Assembly: GCF_009797935.1 (NCBI RefSeq)
Contig: NZ_VOLC01000004.1
Span: 62,001-126,000, forward strand
DNA: 64,000 nucleotides
Source of the DNA: Lunatibacter salilacus
GTDB taxonomy: Bacteria > Bacteroidota > Bacteroidia > Cytophagales > Cyclobacteriaceae
Direction: 5' to 3'
Numbering within the stretch: the first letter of the stretch is position 1; every line of letters begins with the position of its first letter. The position numbers and the translations under genes are program-made. Below, one piece after another: positions 18,601 to 27,086 of the stretch. The notes under the pieces were generated by a model. That model did not search any database. It was not told the origin of the DNA and saw only the letters and a list, made by a program, of their open reading frames with translations.

Positions 18601-19227
18601 CCGAACGTGCGTGACCATCGGATAGTCAATGAAGACAAAACGGGTTTGCCCACCTATTTTGGTGGTTTGACCAATTCATTTAACTACAAAAGTTTTGACC
18701 TAAGTATCTTCCTAACCTTCATGGGTGGCAATCACATCTACGACTATGCGGAACACCGGGGGTCTTATGCGCAGCGTGGACAGTTTATGCTTCGGTCAGC
18801 AATTATTGGGAATACTTGGACTCCTGAAAATAGAGATGCGGAATATCCACAATTGAGGTGGGACAGTTCCTATCCTTGGGATTGGAACGCTGCCTCAGGA
18901 GAATGGGTGCAAGGTGTTGGAAATTATAACAACGAATCCATCTATCATGACAGATTTTTGAAAAGAGCGGATTTCATGCGGGTTAGAAATATACAGATAG
19001 GATATAACCTTCCATTGGAACTTATGTCAAGACTGAAAATTCAGGGCATCAGAATATTTGCTTCGGGCACGAATCTATTTACTTTCACTGATTTTAATGG
19101 GTGGGATCCGGAGGTAATAAATATTACCGGAGGTGCCCAAAGCAATAACCTGGCACCTGGTATAATTTCAAACCCCATCTTACCAAATTTAAGAACCTAC
19201 AGTTGTGGTATCAATGTGAAATTTTAA
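15670..19227 (+). CDS. SusC/RagA TonB-linked outer-membrane transporter with STN domain, second set
   Basis: The 1185-residue receptor has a signal peptide (ending AWDGNAQ), an STN domain about 45-120 (IIQAFRQIERETGLNFVYS), a carboxypeptidase-regulatory-like domain from about 135 (VNGTVVDENGVPMPGVT), EEVVVIGYG near 215-223, a plug with signature GSRGSNGVIIITTKSG near 341-356, and a long beta-barrel. Like the first SusC it should both transport and signal to FecR. It is 88 residues longer than the first, mostly in barrel loops, so the two probably handle different ligands. SusD follows after 13 bp, implying cotranscription. Composition is even along the gene, without the drop seen in the first susC. 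Confidence 0.95.
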   Translation: MKKNLRSYLLYMSKKLLHISLVQCLTITILFAWDGNAQVKRIDEIRLNIEFKETSIIQAFRQIERETGLNFVYSNKEIGNSDMLTVGKKENLYEILVEISRQTNLHFKQINHNIIVRKHTPSDNGQKEVSIIEQAAVTVNGTVVDENGVPMPGVTILIEGTSTGTVTDIEGKYVIEVEEGAVLVFSFIGYENQIRLIGSSNVIDVRMVEDASSLEEVVVIGYGTKKKRDVLGSVASVSGAEITQLPFGSLDASLQGLAPGVQAVGSGGTPGAPVRVLVRGTNSISSGTDPLYIVDGMPIFSGITGLERSQNTTPQSPLSTINPNDIESIEVLKDAAATAIYGSRGSNGVIIITTKSGKSGVGSTDVNYSTGVSDLYRTADDIGFATTAQWFSIMDQARSNSGLSPYDPNFNINLFIDNPKANMTRQEAESTQTNWFDHILRTGSFQDLNLSTSSGSEKSSYFLSVNYRDDKGVLENNRLQRFSTRANLDFTPANNLKAGARLNFTYTKNNRVKSGGGGLGGDTGGTAGGWVQANYNTLPWYKVENPDHPSGYWNPRSGTNLVANINPDLFLDQVDQYRVLGNVFLDYSLPWVPGLSLRSELSVDFIQNNSVFWVSNTLRELGTSATDQAVTSNNFNYNLYGSYAKSWGQHDVSAVFGTESQSTSFYRRFMFGDQLVGTYQQLGSPDNRIDMFSGVEGERYLRAYFGRADYKFKDKYLLGVSLRNDASSVFTPENRWGTFTALSAGWIISDEAFFDGGEFSLLKLRGSFGQTGNQNIPGNLDITRYNANRRYGVPELIGGGSSIQAIGNRNLVWETTNSYDVGIDYGLLSDRISGSIAYYVQDVKDMLLQVPIPLSTGLDGGSSIWANAGQLINKGWEFSITSVNIDKNNFKWTTNFNFTTNTNKVVGLNPDVDATGQGIIAGQTITRKNGRLGAYFLAEFAGIDAERGVEMIHEIDRAKFLETGETVKTGRLIPATQPNVRDHRIVNEDKTGLPTYFGGLTNSFNYKSFDLSIFLTFMGGNHIYDYAEHRGSYAQRGQFMLRSAIIGNTWTPENRDAEYPQLRWDSSYPWDWNAASGEWVQGVGNYNNESIYHDRFLKRADFMRVRNIQIGYNLPLELMSRLKIQGIRIFASGTNLFTFTDFNGWDPEVINITGGAQSNNLAPGIISNPILPNLRTYSCGINVKF

Positions 19228-19240
19228 TCCATCGCTTAAA

Positions 19241-20845
19241 TTGAAAGTCATGCAAAAATTAGCTATATATTTTCTCTCAATCCTTATGCTCTTGGGCACA
19301 AATGGATGTAATGATGAAGAATTCTTTACCCTGGCCAATCCACCTGAGGATCCGTGGTTGAATTTAAGAGATTTTGAAAGAGCTCCCGTGGGTACATATT
19401 GGCTGGCATTTAGAAAGGGAGCTTGGAATAATCTGATTGGAGGTATGCGTCTGCTAAAGACAACCCAAGGAGACAATGTTCAGCTATTGCCAGGAACCTC
19501 TGCCAACATCCCTTTCAATGAGATGTATGGCCGAATGGCAAATGTTGAAATTGATAAATCAAGGAATGCTTTTGTGACGGCCTATCAAATTATTGCCTCC
19601 TGCAATGCTGCCCTGGATTTTATTGGTAGAAATGGGGGCAATCCTTTTCCAAACGCATCTCAGGCCGATGTCGATAATAATCTCAGAAGGATTGAAGGCG
19701 AATTACATTTTATGCGCGGCTATGCCTACTGGGTTTTATCTACGATATTCCTTCCACCATTTGAATCTGGAGGAACAGCCGGATCTAGGCAATTGCCCCT
19801 CAGGCTATCATTTGTAGATAATTTTGATGGGGCTAAAGCTCCCGATATGGGTACAGGTCCGGAAATTTATAACCAAATTGTAGATGATCTAAATAAAGCT
19901 AAGTCCCTTTTACCGGAACGGTTTAACTCCTCATTGCATCATCCATCTTATGAATTTGGAAGAGCGAACAGATTCACTGCCTCCGCATTGCTGGCAAAGG
20001 TGTATTTTATGATGGACCGGGATGCGGAAGCAATACAGGAATTGAATTATGTCATTGATCAAAACGGCGGGGATTATGACCTGTCAGAGGATCCTCTTGA
20101 AGCCTTTAATAAGGACAACAGTACTCGGGGAAAGGAAGTCCTTTGGTATGCATTGTATTATGACCCTGTGAATCGGGTAGGGCCTGACGAATTATCGAGT
20201 ATGACCTTGCGAAGGCAGGTCACCACAGGGGCCAATACGTTTCAAAGATGTACTTGGAACCAATTCACTATAAGTTACAATACCTTAGCTAAAATTGGTT
20301 GGATGGAAGATCCTTTGAATGGGAATTATGCTCTTACGGAAGAAGCCATGCAGGATAAAAGATTTAATCAACTCTACAGAAAATTAGATGGTTACAATCC
20401 TGACCCGAATGCTGACCCCTTTGTGTATGAAACTATACACTCAGAAGTTGTGACACCAATGGTCTGGTGCGATAAATATTACAGGGGACAGGCAATAGGT
20501 CTTCTAGCGAATATACCAGTGATTCGTCTGGCAGAAATGTATTTGACAAGATCTTTGCTTCGGTTAAGGTCTGGGGATATTGGAGGTGCTACAAGTGATT
20601 TGAATGTGGTGAGGCAAAGGGCAGGTATCGGTCCTTTGCCGGGTACTATTTCGGAGGAAGCGATCGATAACGAAAGGATCAAAGAATTGGCATTTGAGGG
20701 TGACCGGGTAGATTATTTAAGGTCGGCCAAAAAATCCATTCCGGGAGGGGACAGGGGAATCCCGGTCGAGCCTTTTTCGTCAACCTCCTTTGTATGGGCT
20801 TTGCCACAGAGTGAACTTGATTTAAACCTGAATTATAGGGATTAA
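19241..20845 (+). CDS. SusD/RagB-family surface lipoprotein, second set
   Basis: The 534-residue lipoprotein has a lipobox at Cys23 (LLGTNGCNDEEFF). SusD landmarks are DNNLRRIEGELHFMRGYAYWVL, NQIVDDLNKAKSLLP, TASALLAKVYFMM and, near the end, IRLAEMYLTRSLLRLR, ERIKELAFEGDRVDYLRS and WALPQSELDLN. It should form the binding lid of the preceding SusC. A terminator 25 bp downstream ends the transcript. Divergence from the first SusD supports a different ligand. Confidence 0.94.
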   Translation: MKVMQKLAIYFLSILMLLGTNGCNDEEFFTLANPPEDPWLNLRDFERAPVGTYWLAFRKGAWNNLIGGMRLLKTTQGDNVQLLPGTSANIPFNEMYGRMANVEIDKSRNAFVTAYQIIASCNAALDFIGRNGGNPFPNASQADVDNNLRRIEGELHFMRGYAYWVLSTIFLPPFESGGTAGSRQLPLRLSFVDNFDGAKAPDMGTGPEIYNQIVDDLNKAKSLLPERFNSSLHHPSYEFGRANRFTASALLAKVYFMMDRDAEAIQELNYVIDQNGGDYDLSEDPLEAFNKDNSTRGKEVLWYALYYDPVNRVGPDELSSMTLRRQVTTGANTFQRCTWNQFTISYNTLAKIGWMEDPLNGNYALTEEAMQDKRFNQLYRKLDGYNPDPNADPFVYETIHSEVVTPMVWCDKYYRGQAIGLLANIPVIRLAEMYLTRSLLRLRSGDIGGATSDLNVVRQRAGIGPLPGTISEEAIDNERIKELAFEGDRVDYLRSAKKSIPGGDRGIPVEPFSSTSFVWALPQSELDLNLNYRD

Positions 20846-20870
20846 TTGACTAGTAATTTTAAGGCATAGT

Positions 20871-20910
20871 AAAACCCGATCAATGATTTTTATTCATTGG
20901 TCGGTTTTTT
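20871..20910 (+). terminator. Rho-independent terminator after the second susD
   Basis: An AAACCCGATCAATGA arm pairs with TCATTGGTCGGTTTT across a short AT loop, allowing G-U and one mismatched pair, and ends in a T-run to 20910. It lies 25 bp after the susD stop and separates this transcript from the DUF5060 gene. The remaining 180 bp up to the next gene hold only AT-rich sequence and a -7 element. Confidence 0.8.
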
Positions 20911-21058
20911 AATGTTATTGATTTCATATTTTAGTTCACCGTATCTTCACATGCCTAGAATTTCATTTATTAGCTAGATTTTAAATATTTATTGGATTTT
21001 AAGTGTGTAATTTTTAATTTGAACATGCACTTAAACTTAATTTCGAGCATTGATAGTG

Positions 21059-21066
21059 TACTTTTG
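21059..21066 (+). promoter_or_regulatory. Possible Bacteroidota -7 element (TAnnTTTG)
   Basis: TACTTTTG matches the Bacteroidota -7 consensus TAnnTTTG. A TTTG occurs upstream near 21020 but about 37 bp away, longer than the usual 19-21 bp spacer, so the -33 box is not convincing. Transcription from here would begin after the alternative TTG at 21069, which supports the ATG at 21093 as start of the next gene. Confidence 0.35.
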
Positions 21067-21092
21067 AATTGTTAAGAATAAAACCCAATAAA

Positions 21093-23087
21093 ATGATAAC
21101 CAAACCCATCCTGATATCCTCTCTTATATCTTTATTTTTCTTTCACCACGCATTTCTGCTGGCCCAAGATCAACCCCAAGAGCTAGAAAAACTAAACAAA
21201 TCCGTCACACCATTCTATTTCCCATTACTCTCCTTTACGGACCCCAAGCAGCGGCAAGACCATGGGGATGGGGAAGTTCAGGTTTCTGGAGAACTGAAGG
21301 ATTGGCATAAGATTACCCTGACAATGGATGGCCCTTTTGCACATGAACTGGACAAAGAACCCAATCCATTTACGGATTATCGCATGACGGTGCGGTTTGT
21401 ACATGAATCCGGGGAGCCCGAGTATTCCGTTCCCGGTTATTTTGCGGCTGATGGAAATGCTGCCGAGACAGGTGCTGATAATGGCACCAAGTGGCGGGCG
21501 CATCTGTCTCCCGATAAAGCAGGTAAGTGGCAATATGAGGTTTCGTTTTTGAAAGGAGAATTAGTAGCGGTATCGGATCAACCATGGTCCAAACCACTTG
21601 CACCTTATGATGGGGTAAAAGGAGATTTCAGCATCAATCCGACTGATAAGGACGGAAAAGATTTTCGGGCCAAAGGAAGACTGGAATACGTGGGAGAACA
21701 TTTCTTAAAATTTAAGGGGACCAATGAATATTTTCTAAAAGTTGGTCCTGATGCTCCGGAGACGTTATTGGCCTATGCGGATTTTGACGGCACCTATAAT
21801 GTACACACCGAAATCTGGAATACCATTGTCCCCATCAAACATTTCAGGGATCATCTAGGGGACTGGAAGGATGGTGATCCCACTTGGCAGGGAGAAAAAG
21901 GAAAAGGGTTGATCGGGGCGGTCAATTATTTGGCATCTAAAGGAATGAACACTTTTTCATTCCTGACTTACAATGCAGGAGGAGATGGCGAAAATGTTTG
22001 GCCCTTTATTGAAAGAAATGAAAAGTATAAATACGATTGTTCAAAGCTGGACCAATGGCAAATTGTTTTTGATCATGCGCAGACCAAGGGCTTACATTTG
22101 CACTTTAAAACTCAGGAAACAGAAAATGATGATGATAATTATCCGGCTACCAACAAAGCCAGGGGATCTTCCGTAATAGTTGAGTCCCTTGATGGAGGGG
22201 ATTTGGGGCCACAAAGACGATTATATTACCGGGAATTGATTGCCAGATATGGTTATAATCTTGCGTTGAATTGGAATTTGGGAGAGGAGAATTCTCAAAC
22301 AACCGAGCAACTCAGCGAGATTACAAAATTCTTTTATGAAAACGATCCCTATAGGCATAATGTAGTGGTGCATACCTACCCACAACAGCAGGATGACGTT
22401 TATACGCCCTTATTAGGCAATAATTCTCATTTGACTGGAGTTTCTTTGCAAAATTCATGGGATGCTGTCCACAAGAGGACCCTACAATGGGTTAATGCAT
22501 CAAAAATGGCCGGAAAACCCTGGGTGGTGGCGAGCGATGAACAAAATCCAGCCGGAACAGGTGTACCTCCGGACCCGGATTTTGGAAATTATGAACCCTT
22601 GGATTATGATATCCACGATATAAGAAAAAGTACCTTGTGGGGAAATATAATGGCCGGTGGAGCCGGAGTTGAATATTACTTTGGCAACAGGCACCCGGAT
22701 AGTGATATGCAAAGTGAAAATTACCGCAGCCGGGATAAATCCTGGGATTACTGTAGCATTGCCCATACTTTTTTTATGGATCATGAAATCCCCTTTTGGA
22801 AAATGACCAACCGGAACGCACTAATTTTTAATGAGGACGACGGAAACGAAAAATATTGTCTTGCGCTTGATGGGGAACAATACTTGGTATATCTCGCAGA
22901 CACACAGACCTCAAAATTGGACCTTAGAGAAATAGAAGGCTCATTTACAGTGAAATGGTTTAACCCGCGAAAAGGAGGAGGACTATTGGATGGCAACATC
23001 ACCGAAGTTGAAGGTGGGGATATAATCGAATTGGGCTTGCCTCCAGAAGATCTGGAGGAAGATTGGCTGGTTTTTATTTATTTATAA
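21093..23087 (+). CDS. Exported DUF5060-containing glycoside hydrolase-like protein
   Basis: The 664-residue protein has a signal peptide (ISSLISLFFFHHAFLLAQ). An N-terminal beta-sandwich of DUF5060 type follows (about 45-165; FTDYRMTVRFVHESGEPEY, WRAHLSPDKAGKWQYEV). A large TIM-barrel region has WNLGEEN with Glu398/Glu399 in the acid/base position and VVASDEQNPAG as a candidate strand-7 nucleophile. A C-terminal beta domain ends the protein (YLVYLADTQTSKLDL, FNPRKGGGLLDG). DUF5060 proteins are mostly uncharacterised polysaccharide-degrading enzymes. ATG 21093 is chosen over TTG 21069 because the signal peptide begins there and a -7 element sits just upstream. It stands alone after the terminated SusC/D transcript. 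Confidence 0.82.
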   Translation: MITKPILISSLISLFFFHHAFLLAQDQPQELEKLNKSVTPFYFPLLSFTDPKQRQDHGDGEVQVSGELKDWHKITLTMDGPFAHELDKEPNPFTDYRMTVRFVHESGEPEYSVPGYFAADGNAAETGADNGTKWRAHLSPDKAGKWQYEVSFLKGELVAVSDQPWSKPLAPYDGVKGDFSINPTDKDGKDFRAKGRLEYVGEHFLKFKGTNEYFLKVGPDAPETLLAYADFDGTYNVHTEIWNTIVPIKHFRDHLGDWKDGDPTWQGEKGKGLIGAVNYLASKGMNTFSFLTYNAGGDGENVWPFIERNEKYKYDCSKLDQWQIVFDHAQTKGLHLHFKTQETENDDDNYPATNKARGSSVIVESLDGGDLGPQRRLYYRELIARYGYNLALNWNLGEENSQTTEQLSEITKFFYENDPYRHNVVVHTYPQQQDDVYTPLLGNNSHLTGVSLQNSWDAVHKRTLQWVNASKMAGKPWVVASDEQNPAGTGVPPDPDFGNYEPLDYDIHDIRKSTLWGNIMAGGAGVEYYFGNRHPDSDMQSENYRSRDKSWDYCSIAHTFFMDHEIPFWKMTNRNALIFNEDDGNEKYCLALDGEQYLVYLADTQTSKLDLREIEGSFTVKWFNPRKGGGLLDGNITEVEGGDIIELGLPPEDLEEDWLVFIYL

Positions 23088-23138
23088 TCAATAGCTTCCT
23101 AAATATAAATTAGTAAATTTTTCATAATCAAAAAGACC

Positions 23139-23230
23139 AACCACATAGGACACATAGTTTTTTGATAATTGGGAGGATGATTTATTTGATTAGCGAAAAC
23201 CAACTATGTGAACTATGTAACTATGTGGTT
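23139..23230. repeat. Inverted ACATAG-type intergenic repeat
   Basis: The left arm (23139-23159) contains ACCACATAG and ACACATAG; the right arm (23202-23230) is its near reverse complement, AACTATGTG-AACTATGTAA-CTATGTGGTT. ACATAG units recur at about 9-10-bp steps. The same family recurs at 58268-58514. The rest of 23088-23448 (361 bp) holds no gene. This repeat marks the left edge of the decayed region. Confidence 0.75.
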
Positions 23231-23448
23231 AAAAAAACCAACAATTGAATTCTTAGATGTAACATATTTGCTTATTCGCAAATGCGTGAAACTTAATACC
23301 TCAATGCGCTGTCTTCCCCATCAGAGGTTCGATGGTTAGGTGTTAAAAATATAAAATATTATTATTGAAAGGTATGATAGTAAGGGAATTCAGTATTACT
23401 CTCGTAAATTACGCTTTCAGTTAAGGTGCAACACCAAAATCATTAACC

Positions 23449-23837
23449 ATGAAAATGAAATCTCATAAGCCGATATATTGGATTTGCAGGAGCGTTGTTT
23501 TCTTGATCATCTCTCTGATGGAAGTCAACTCTGCATGGGCTGTTGAAGGAAGGGTGCAAATAGATTACACGACAAAAGTAGGGGAAAAGAAGAAGGGAAA
23601 TCATTCGGAAAGCGGAAAAATCAGGGTGGCTACCTGTCAGTTTCCTGTTTCTACCGATATAAAGGAGAATTATGGGTGGATCAAAATGAAGCTGGCATCC
23701 TGATCTCTGACCTGGATATTTCAAGTCAGTATTATGATGCAAGCAAGCCATTTAGGTTGGATGCGATTAACGGAAAATTAAATAGCGGGGAAGTGGTTGA
23801 GGATCCGAAGTCCGTCAACAAAAAAAGTGTATATTGA
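23449..23837 (+). pseudogene. Carbon-nitrogen hydrolase (nitrilase superfamily), internally deleted
   Basis: The first frame gives an exported N-terminus (VVFLIISLMEVNSAWA), then IRVATCQFPVSTDIKENYGWI, a typical opening of nitrilase-type hydrolases, and stops after KLAS. A second frame over the same junction gives NEAGILISDLDISSQYYDA and AINGKLNSGEVVEDP, ending at TGA 23835-23837, which looks like the C-terminal end of the same family. The catalytic Glu-Lys-Cys middle is missing and the two halves are out of frame. This is therefore a deletion derivative, not a functional enzyme. Confidence 0.8.
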
Positions 23838-24156
23838 GATGTTTCAACCGGGACCCCAGCCTTATTATACAGGAGGGGAAGTGGGGATTTGGACTTCTGA
23901 AGACAATGGCAATACATGGTCATTAAAAGGTCCGGTTACCCAAAACAGCCCAAGAAACCACAGTTACCTTCGTCGCCCCCATAATCCGGAAGATCCGTTT
24001 TTTGGCATGTGGGCAGATGGCAATTCCAAGGAATTTTCCATTTCTCATATTTATTTCACCAATTCCAACGGTGACAAGGTTTACATGCTTCCATATACCA
24101 TGGAAGAGGAATTTGAAAAGCCTATCTTAATGGATCCGCCCAGTCCCTTGAAATGA
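23838..24156 (+). pseudogene. C-terminal fragment of a BNR_4 beta-propeller gene
   Basis: The open frame from about 23848 encodes GPQPYYTGGEVGIWTSEDNG, then SPRNHSYLRRPHNPEDPFFG and KVYMLPYTMEEEFEKPIL. It aligns residue by residue with the last third of the intact BNR_4 protein at 8890-10359. The N-terminal two thirds are absent and the fragment abuts the stop of the decayed hydrolase. It has no signal peptide and no credible start, so it is a remnant of a paralogue. Confidence 0.88.
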
Positions 24157-24242
24157 TTTGATATACATCAATTTGCCAAAAGCTGTTTTTCCGATACCTT
24201 TAATTGAAAAGCAAGTAAAAAGCCAGAAATTACGCCATAAAA

Positions 24243-24722
24243 AATCCCTTAAACTTTAAGTTTAAAAGTGCAATACTTGCGGTCACAGTTATGGCTTCCT
24301 GCTCGGGCCCTTCCCAAACCCAAAGCGACCAACCAAATATTATTTTGATCATGGCAGATGATATGGGATATTCGGACCTTGGATTTTTTGGTGCTGAAAA
24401 TCGCTACCCCTAATAAAGAGCACCTGGCACGGAATGGTTTGGTGATGACGCAGTTTTACAATACTTCAAGCTGCTTTCCCAGTAGGGCAGCACTGCTTAC
24501 CGGCCTTTACCAACATGAATACCTGTTTTGGGAACACCGGGGTAACAAAGCCGGCAGAAATGGGAAATGGAAAATTGTTCATAAACAAAGCGAGCGGATT
24601 TGGGAACTTTATGACCTGGAGTCCGACCGGACCGAATTGAATGATGTCAGTATTTGGTGTTAGAGTTGGAGCGAAAATACAATGAATGGGCAACAGGTGC
24701 CGGGGTATTGACTTGGGAGTAA
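24243..24722 (+). pseudogene. Sulfatase, frameshifted and internally deleted
   Basis: An N-terminal lipoprotein-like start (ILAVTVMASCSGPS) leads to PNIILIMADDMGYSDLGFFG, the standard sulfatase opening with its metal-binding Asp pair. One extra A in the AAAA run at about 24397-24400 shifts the frame. The next frame gives IATPNKEHLARNGLVMTQFY and the active-site motif CFPSRAALLTG, then jumps at QHEY straight to the C-terminal LFWEHRGNKAGRNGKWKIVH and WELYDLESDRTELND. A further shift near 24651 restores LELERKYNEWATGAGVLTWE and a stop at 24720-24722. Hundreds of residues are missing between active site and C-terminus. Confidence 0.88.
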
Positions 24723-24852
24723 CTGGAAAGGCTTGGAAGGAAGCAAATAATAACTTATTTTCTTTTCTTTGCTTATTAAATTTATTGTATAGGGGAATAG
24801 ATTATTTAGTTGCTACATCTAGGCTTTATAAGATTCCTTTCAGGGGCAATAA

Positions 24853-25725
24853 TTACTTTTCCAAATAAGGCATTATATCCAGTTGAAATATTTCTTTCAT
24901 ACCCACCGCCCAGTATTGTTCGTCCATACTTGCGGAATCTATCCAGTCCTCATCACTGATAGAACTTCTAAAGCTTATTAATGGTTCGGCTTCGGGGCCG
25001 GCTGTAAACCTTAATTGAGAAGGGTTGTTTTCTATGACGTGTCTGATTACCTCTGCCACCACTACAGGGGGAACATGGTTGTCTAATAATGCAAGTACTA
25101 AAGCCCTAAATCTTTTGATAGCCGGATAGCTTGTAATTTCAGGAACTGGTTTATTTTTATAAAAAATTCCAGTATCAATTACACCGGGTTGAACAATAGC
25201 TACCCTGATGTTAAATTCCTTTATTTCCTGAGCCAAAGATTCACTAAAAGCCTCTACCGCCGCTTTGGAGGCACAATAGGGACCATGAAAATTGGTATAT
25301 ACTTTGCCTGCTATAGAAGTCACATTAATGATGCATCCACTTTTTCTTTCCCTCATGGAAGGCAATACTGCCTGGATACACCGTACAGTACCAAAATAAT
25401 TTGTTTCCATTATTTTTTTAATTTCCTCTAGGGGTAATTCTTCTATAGGTCCTACAGTATCAATGCCTGCATTATTGATCAGTACATCAATACCAGCCTC
25501 TTCAGTAAGAATAAATGTTACGGCCTCCTTTACGGATTCGTCATGGTCTACATCTAACGGGAGAATGGTAATTGGAAGGTTGTTTTTTTCCGCAAGTTCT
25601 GCCAATTGGGGGGAATTTTTTGGGTTGCGCATGCTGGCATACACTTTATGTCCATTCTTTGCCAACAATTCGGCTGTTGCAAACCCTATTCCAGTGCTAC
25701 TTCCTGTTATAAGTATTATGGCCAT
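24853..25725 (-). CDS. Short-chain dehydrogenase/reductase (classical SDR)
   Basis: The 290-residue NAD(P)-dependent oxidoreductase has a Rossmann motif ITGSSTGIGFATAELLA at residues 5-21, NNAG near 87, a catalytic Ser in INVTSIAGKV and YCASK (Tyr and Lys). The C-terminal extension (LRFTAGPEAEPLISFRSS) is typical of SDRs with a substrate-cap region. It is cytoplasmic, with unknown substrate. A truncated duplicate of its 3' end plus both flanks lies at 29127-29525. It is transcribed leftward against the decayed sulfatase and looks monocistronic. Confidence 0.92.
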   Translation of the reverse strand: MAIILITGSSTGIGFATAELLAKNGHKVYASMRNPKNSPQLAELAEKNNLPITILPLDVDHDESVKEAVTFILTEEAGIDVLINNAGIDTVGPIEELPLEEIKKIMETNYFGTVRCIQAVLPSMRERKSGCIINVTSIAGKVYTNFHGPYCASKAAVEAFSESLAQEIKEFNIRVAIVQPGVIDTGIFYKNKPVPEITSYPAIKRFRALVLALLDNHVPPVVVAEVIRHVIENNPSQLRFTAGPEAEPLISFRSSISDEDWIDSASMDEQYWAVGMKEIFQLDIMPYLEK

Positions 25726-26077
25726 AATATTTGGGTTTAGGTTGACTATCTATGTTAGTATTGCTTTTTCTAAAGAATGGATTAAAGCTAATAAAAAAAC
25801 ATAGGAGTAGTTAGTAATCAGGTATTAAATGTTGAAATAGAGGTATCAAAAAAGCTGAGCCTAGCAAATGGTTAGGTGGTATTTTGGGCTCAGGTTTAAA
25901 ACCAAGGCAGGATTGTCCTAAAATAGTGGCTGTAAATGGTATGACTAGGCCTCAGATAGAAAGACTTGGTGTCAGGAATGGAAAATAGAGTTATCAATCC
26001 AAAGGATATCAGAACGGATTTTCCCAATATTTATGATTTGTGGTGAGTCCCCTGCCATAGCCGAAACACAAGTTTTT
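25726..26077. other. Gene-free stretch upstream of the SDR gene
   Basis: These 352 bp have stops in all frames and no recognisable domain. The part next to the SDR start (about 25775-25850) is homologous to 29450-29525, the flank of the truncated SDR copy. No promoter motif is clear. Confidence 0.4.
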
Positions 26078-26398
26078 TTATAATTCGAACAATTCTTTCA
26101 GTCTTCGATTAACTTCTTGTTGTTGATCTGCAGATAGATTACCTAGTTGCCTTTTGATTAATTCTTTAGGAATAGTTACCAAACGATGTAGTCTGATAAC
26201 AGATTTTACGGCCAAACCCGTTTTAGCAAAATCACTATCTTTTTGTTTAAGTATTATATCTGAAACAGTTGGCTTAATAGGGATTTGACTACTAATGAAA
26301 CCAATAATTACATGTTGGTGGTCTCCAATTTCGTTTGTCAGACATACAGCAGGCCGTACTTTTGTAGCACTGAAATCATCAAAGGGAAAAGGGACCAA
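26078..26398 (-). CDS. MazF/PemK-like toxin, probably frameshifted at its 5' end
   Basis: The 106 codons carry the PemK/MazF core: VPFPFDDFSATKVRPAVCLT with the conserved Arg, HVIIGFISSQIP, SDIILKQKDSDFAKTGLAVKS and IRLHRLVTI. The family cleaves mRNA and is neutralised by a cognate antitoxin. The frame has no ATG; the first usable codon is TTG at 26398, just inside the conserved N-terminus. An ATG at 26420-26418, overlapping the antitoxin stop, starts MIKHK in a different phase. Removing one A from the five-A run (26404-26408) would give MIKHKIILVPFPFDDF, an ideal family N-terminus. The gene is thus either inactivated, phase-variable, read through slippage, or carries a sequencing error. Confidence 0.8.
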   Translation of the reverse strand: MVPFPFDDFSATKVRPAVCLTNEIGDHQHVIIGFISSQIPIKPTVSDIILKQKDSDFAKTGLAVKSVIRLHRLVTIPKELIKRQLGNLSADQQQEVNRRLKELFEL

Positions 26399-26412
26399 TA
26401 TGATTTTTATGT

Positions 26413-26643
26413 TTAATCATTTAAAGGCTTCCCATCAGTAATAGAATAAATATCTTCTAATTTATCTTTGAGAAAGTCAAATGCAGGATTTGTTGAAATT
26501 CCAGAAATCCATTCTTTTACTTCGTTTTCATCCTCTTCGATTAAGATAATGATTTTTACTAATTTTCCTCTTACAACCAAAGGCTGGTCGAGAAGTAGTC
26601 CACCGTCTTGATTAATTCGTCCTGTAGTCTCTATTGCTTTCAT
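26413..26643 (-). CDS. Putative antitoxin partner of the MazF-like toxin
   Basis: The 76-residue acidic protein (MKAIETTGRINQDGGLLLDQPLVVRGKLVKIIILIEE is its N-terminal half, shown in overlapping parts) looks like the small prevent-host-death-style partners found before MazF-like genes in Bacteroidota. An N-terminal beta-rich part with a DQP turn is followed by a charged C-terminal tail (WISGISTNPAFDFLKDKL) that could wrap the toxin. Its stop codon overlaps the presumed original toxin start by 8 nt, indicating translational coupling. DNA binding is not evident. Assignment rests mainly on position. Confidence 0.65.
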   Translation of the reverse strand: MKAIETTGRINQDGGLLLDQPLVVRGKLVKIIILIEEDENEVKEWISGISTNPAFDFLKDKLEDIYSITDGKPLND

Positions 26644-26754
26644 GTCCTTAAATTTATACTAGTTCAATAATATAAAATAAAAATCAAATTCTCCATTCAT
26701 ATGAAACCAATTTGGTGGAAGATACATCTGTTTAATTCCGAACGGGATAAACTT

Positions 26755-26985
26755 TAAAATGATCAGGCCGATATTCTTGCATCCTTCCCTGAGACTGCCG
26801 TTTGCCTCCGAGTGGTTTTCATTCACATGTTCTTTGCCCCAAAGACCGCAAGTTATTGCGGATATTTTTAGTTCAGCAAGACCCAGTTTAAGATTTTAAA
26901 GGAGCTTCATTACCCCCTACAATACTCGTTGAACCTTTTGAATTTCCCACTCGTGTATGGGTTGCAACACTTTGCCTTATAAAAA
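26755..26985 (-). pseudogene. C-terminal remnant of an aldo/keto reductase
   Basis: Reading leftward gives KVLQPIHEWEIQKVQRVL, a stop, then LKLGLAELKISAITCGLWG and EHVNENHSEANGS. This parallels the C-terminus of the intact aldo/keto reductase at 32722-33906 (LQPIPEWRIQKVQRIVPG, QNISAVISNLWDEQHVDDN). At least two in-frame stops and no N-terminal part make it a dead fragment. The surrounding 26644-27086 has no other gene. Confidence 0.75.
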
Positions 26986-27086
26986 TATGGAAACGTCCTT
27001 AGCGTTGACCCCTAGCATATTTTTAAATCATTAACATGATTGCGGATTACCATTAGTATATTTATAGCTCAATAAATAACCTAATT

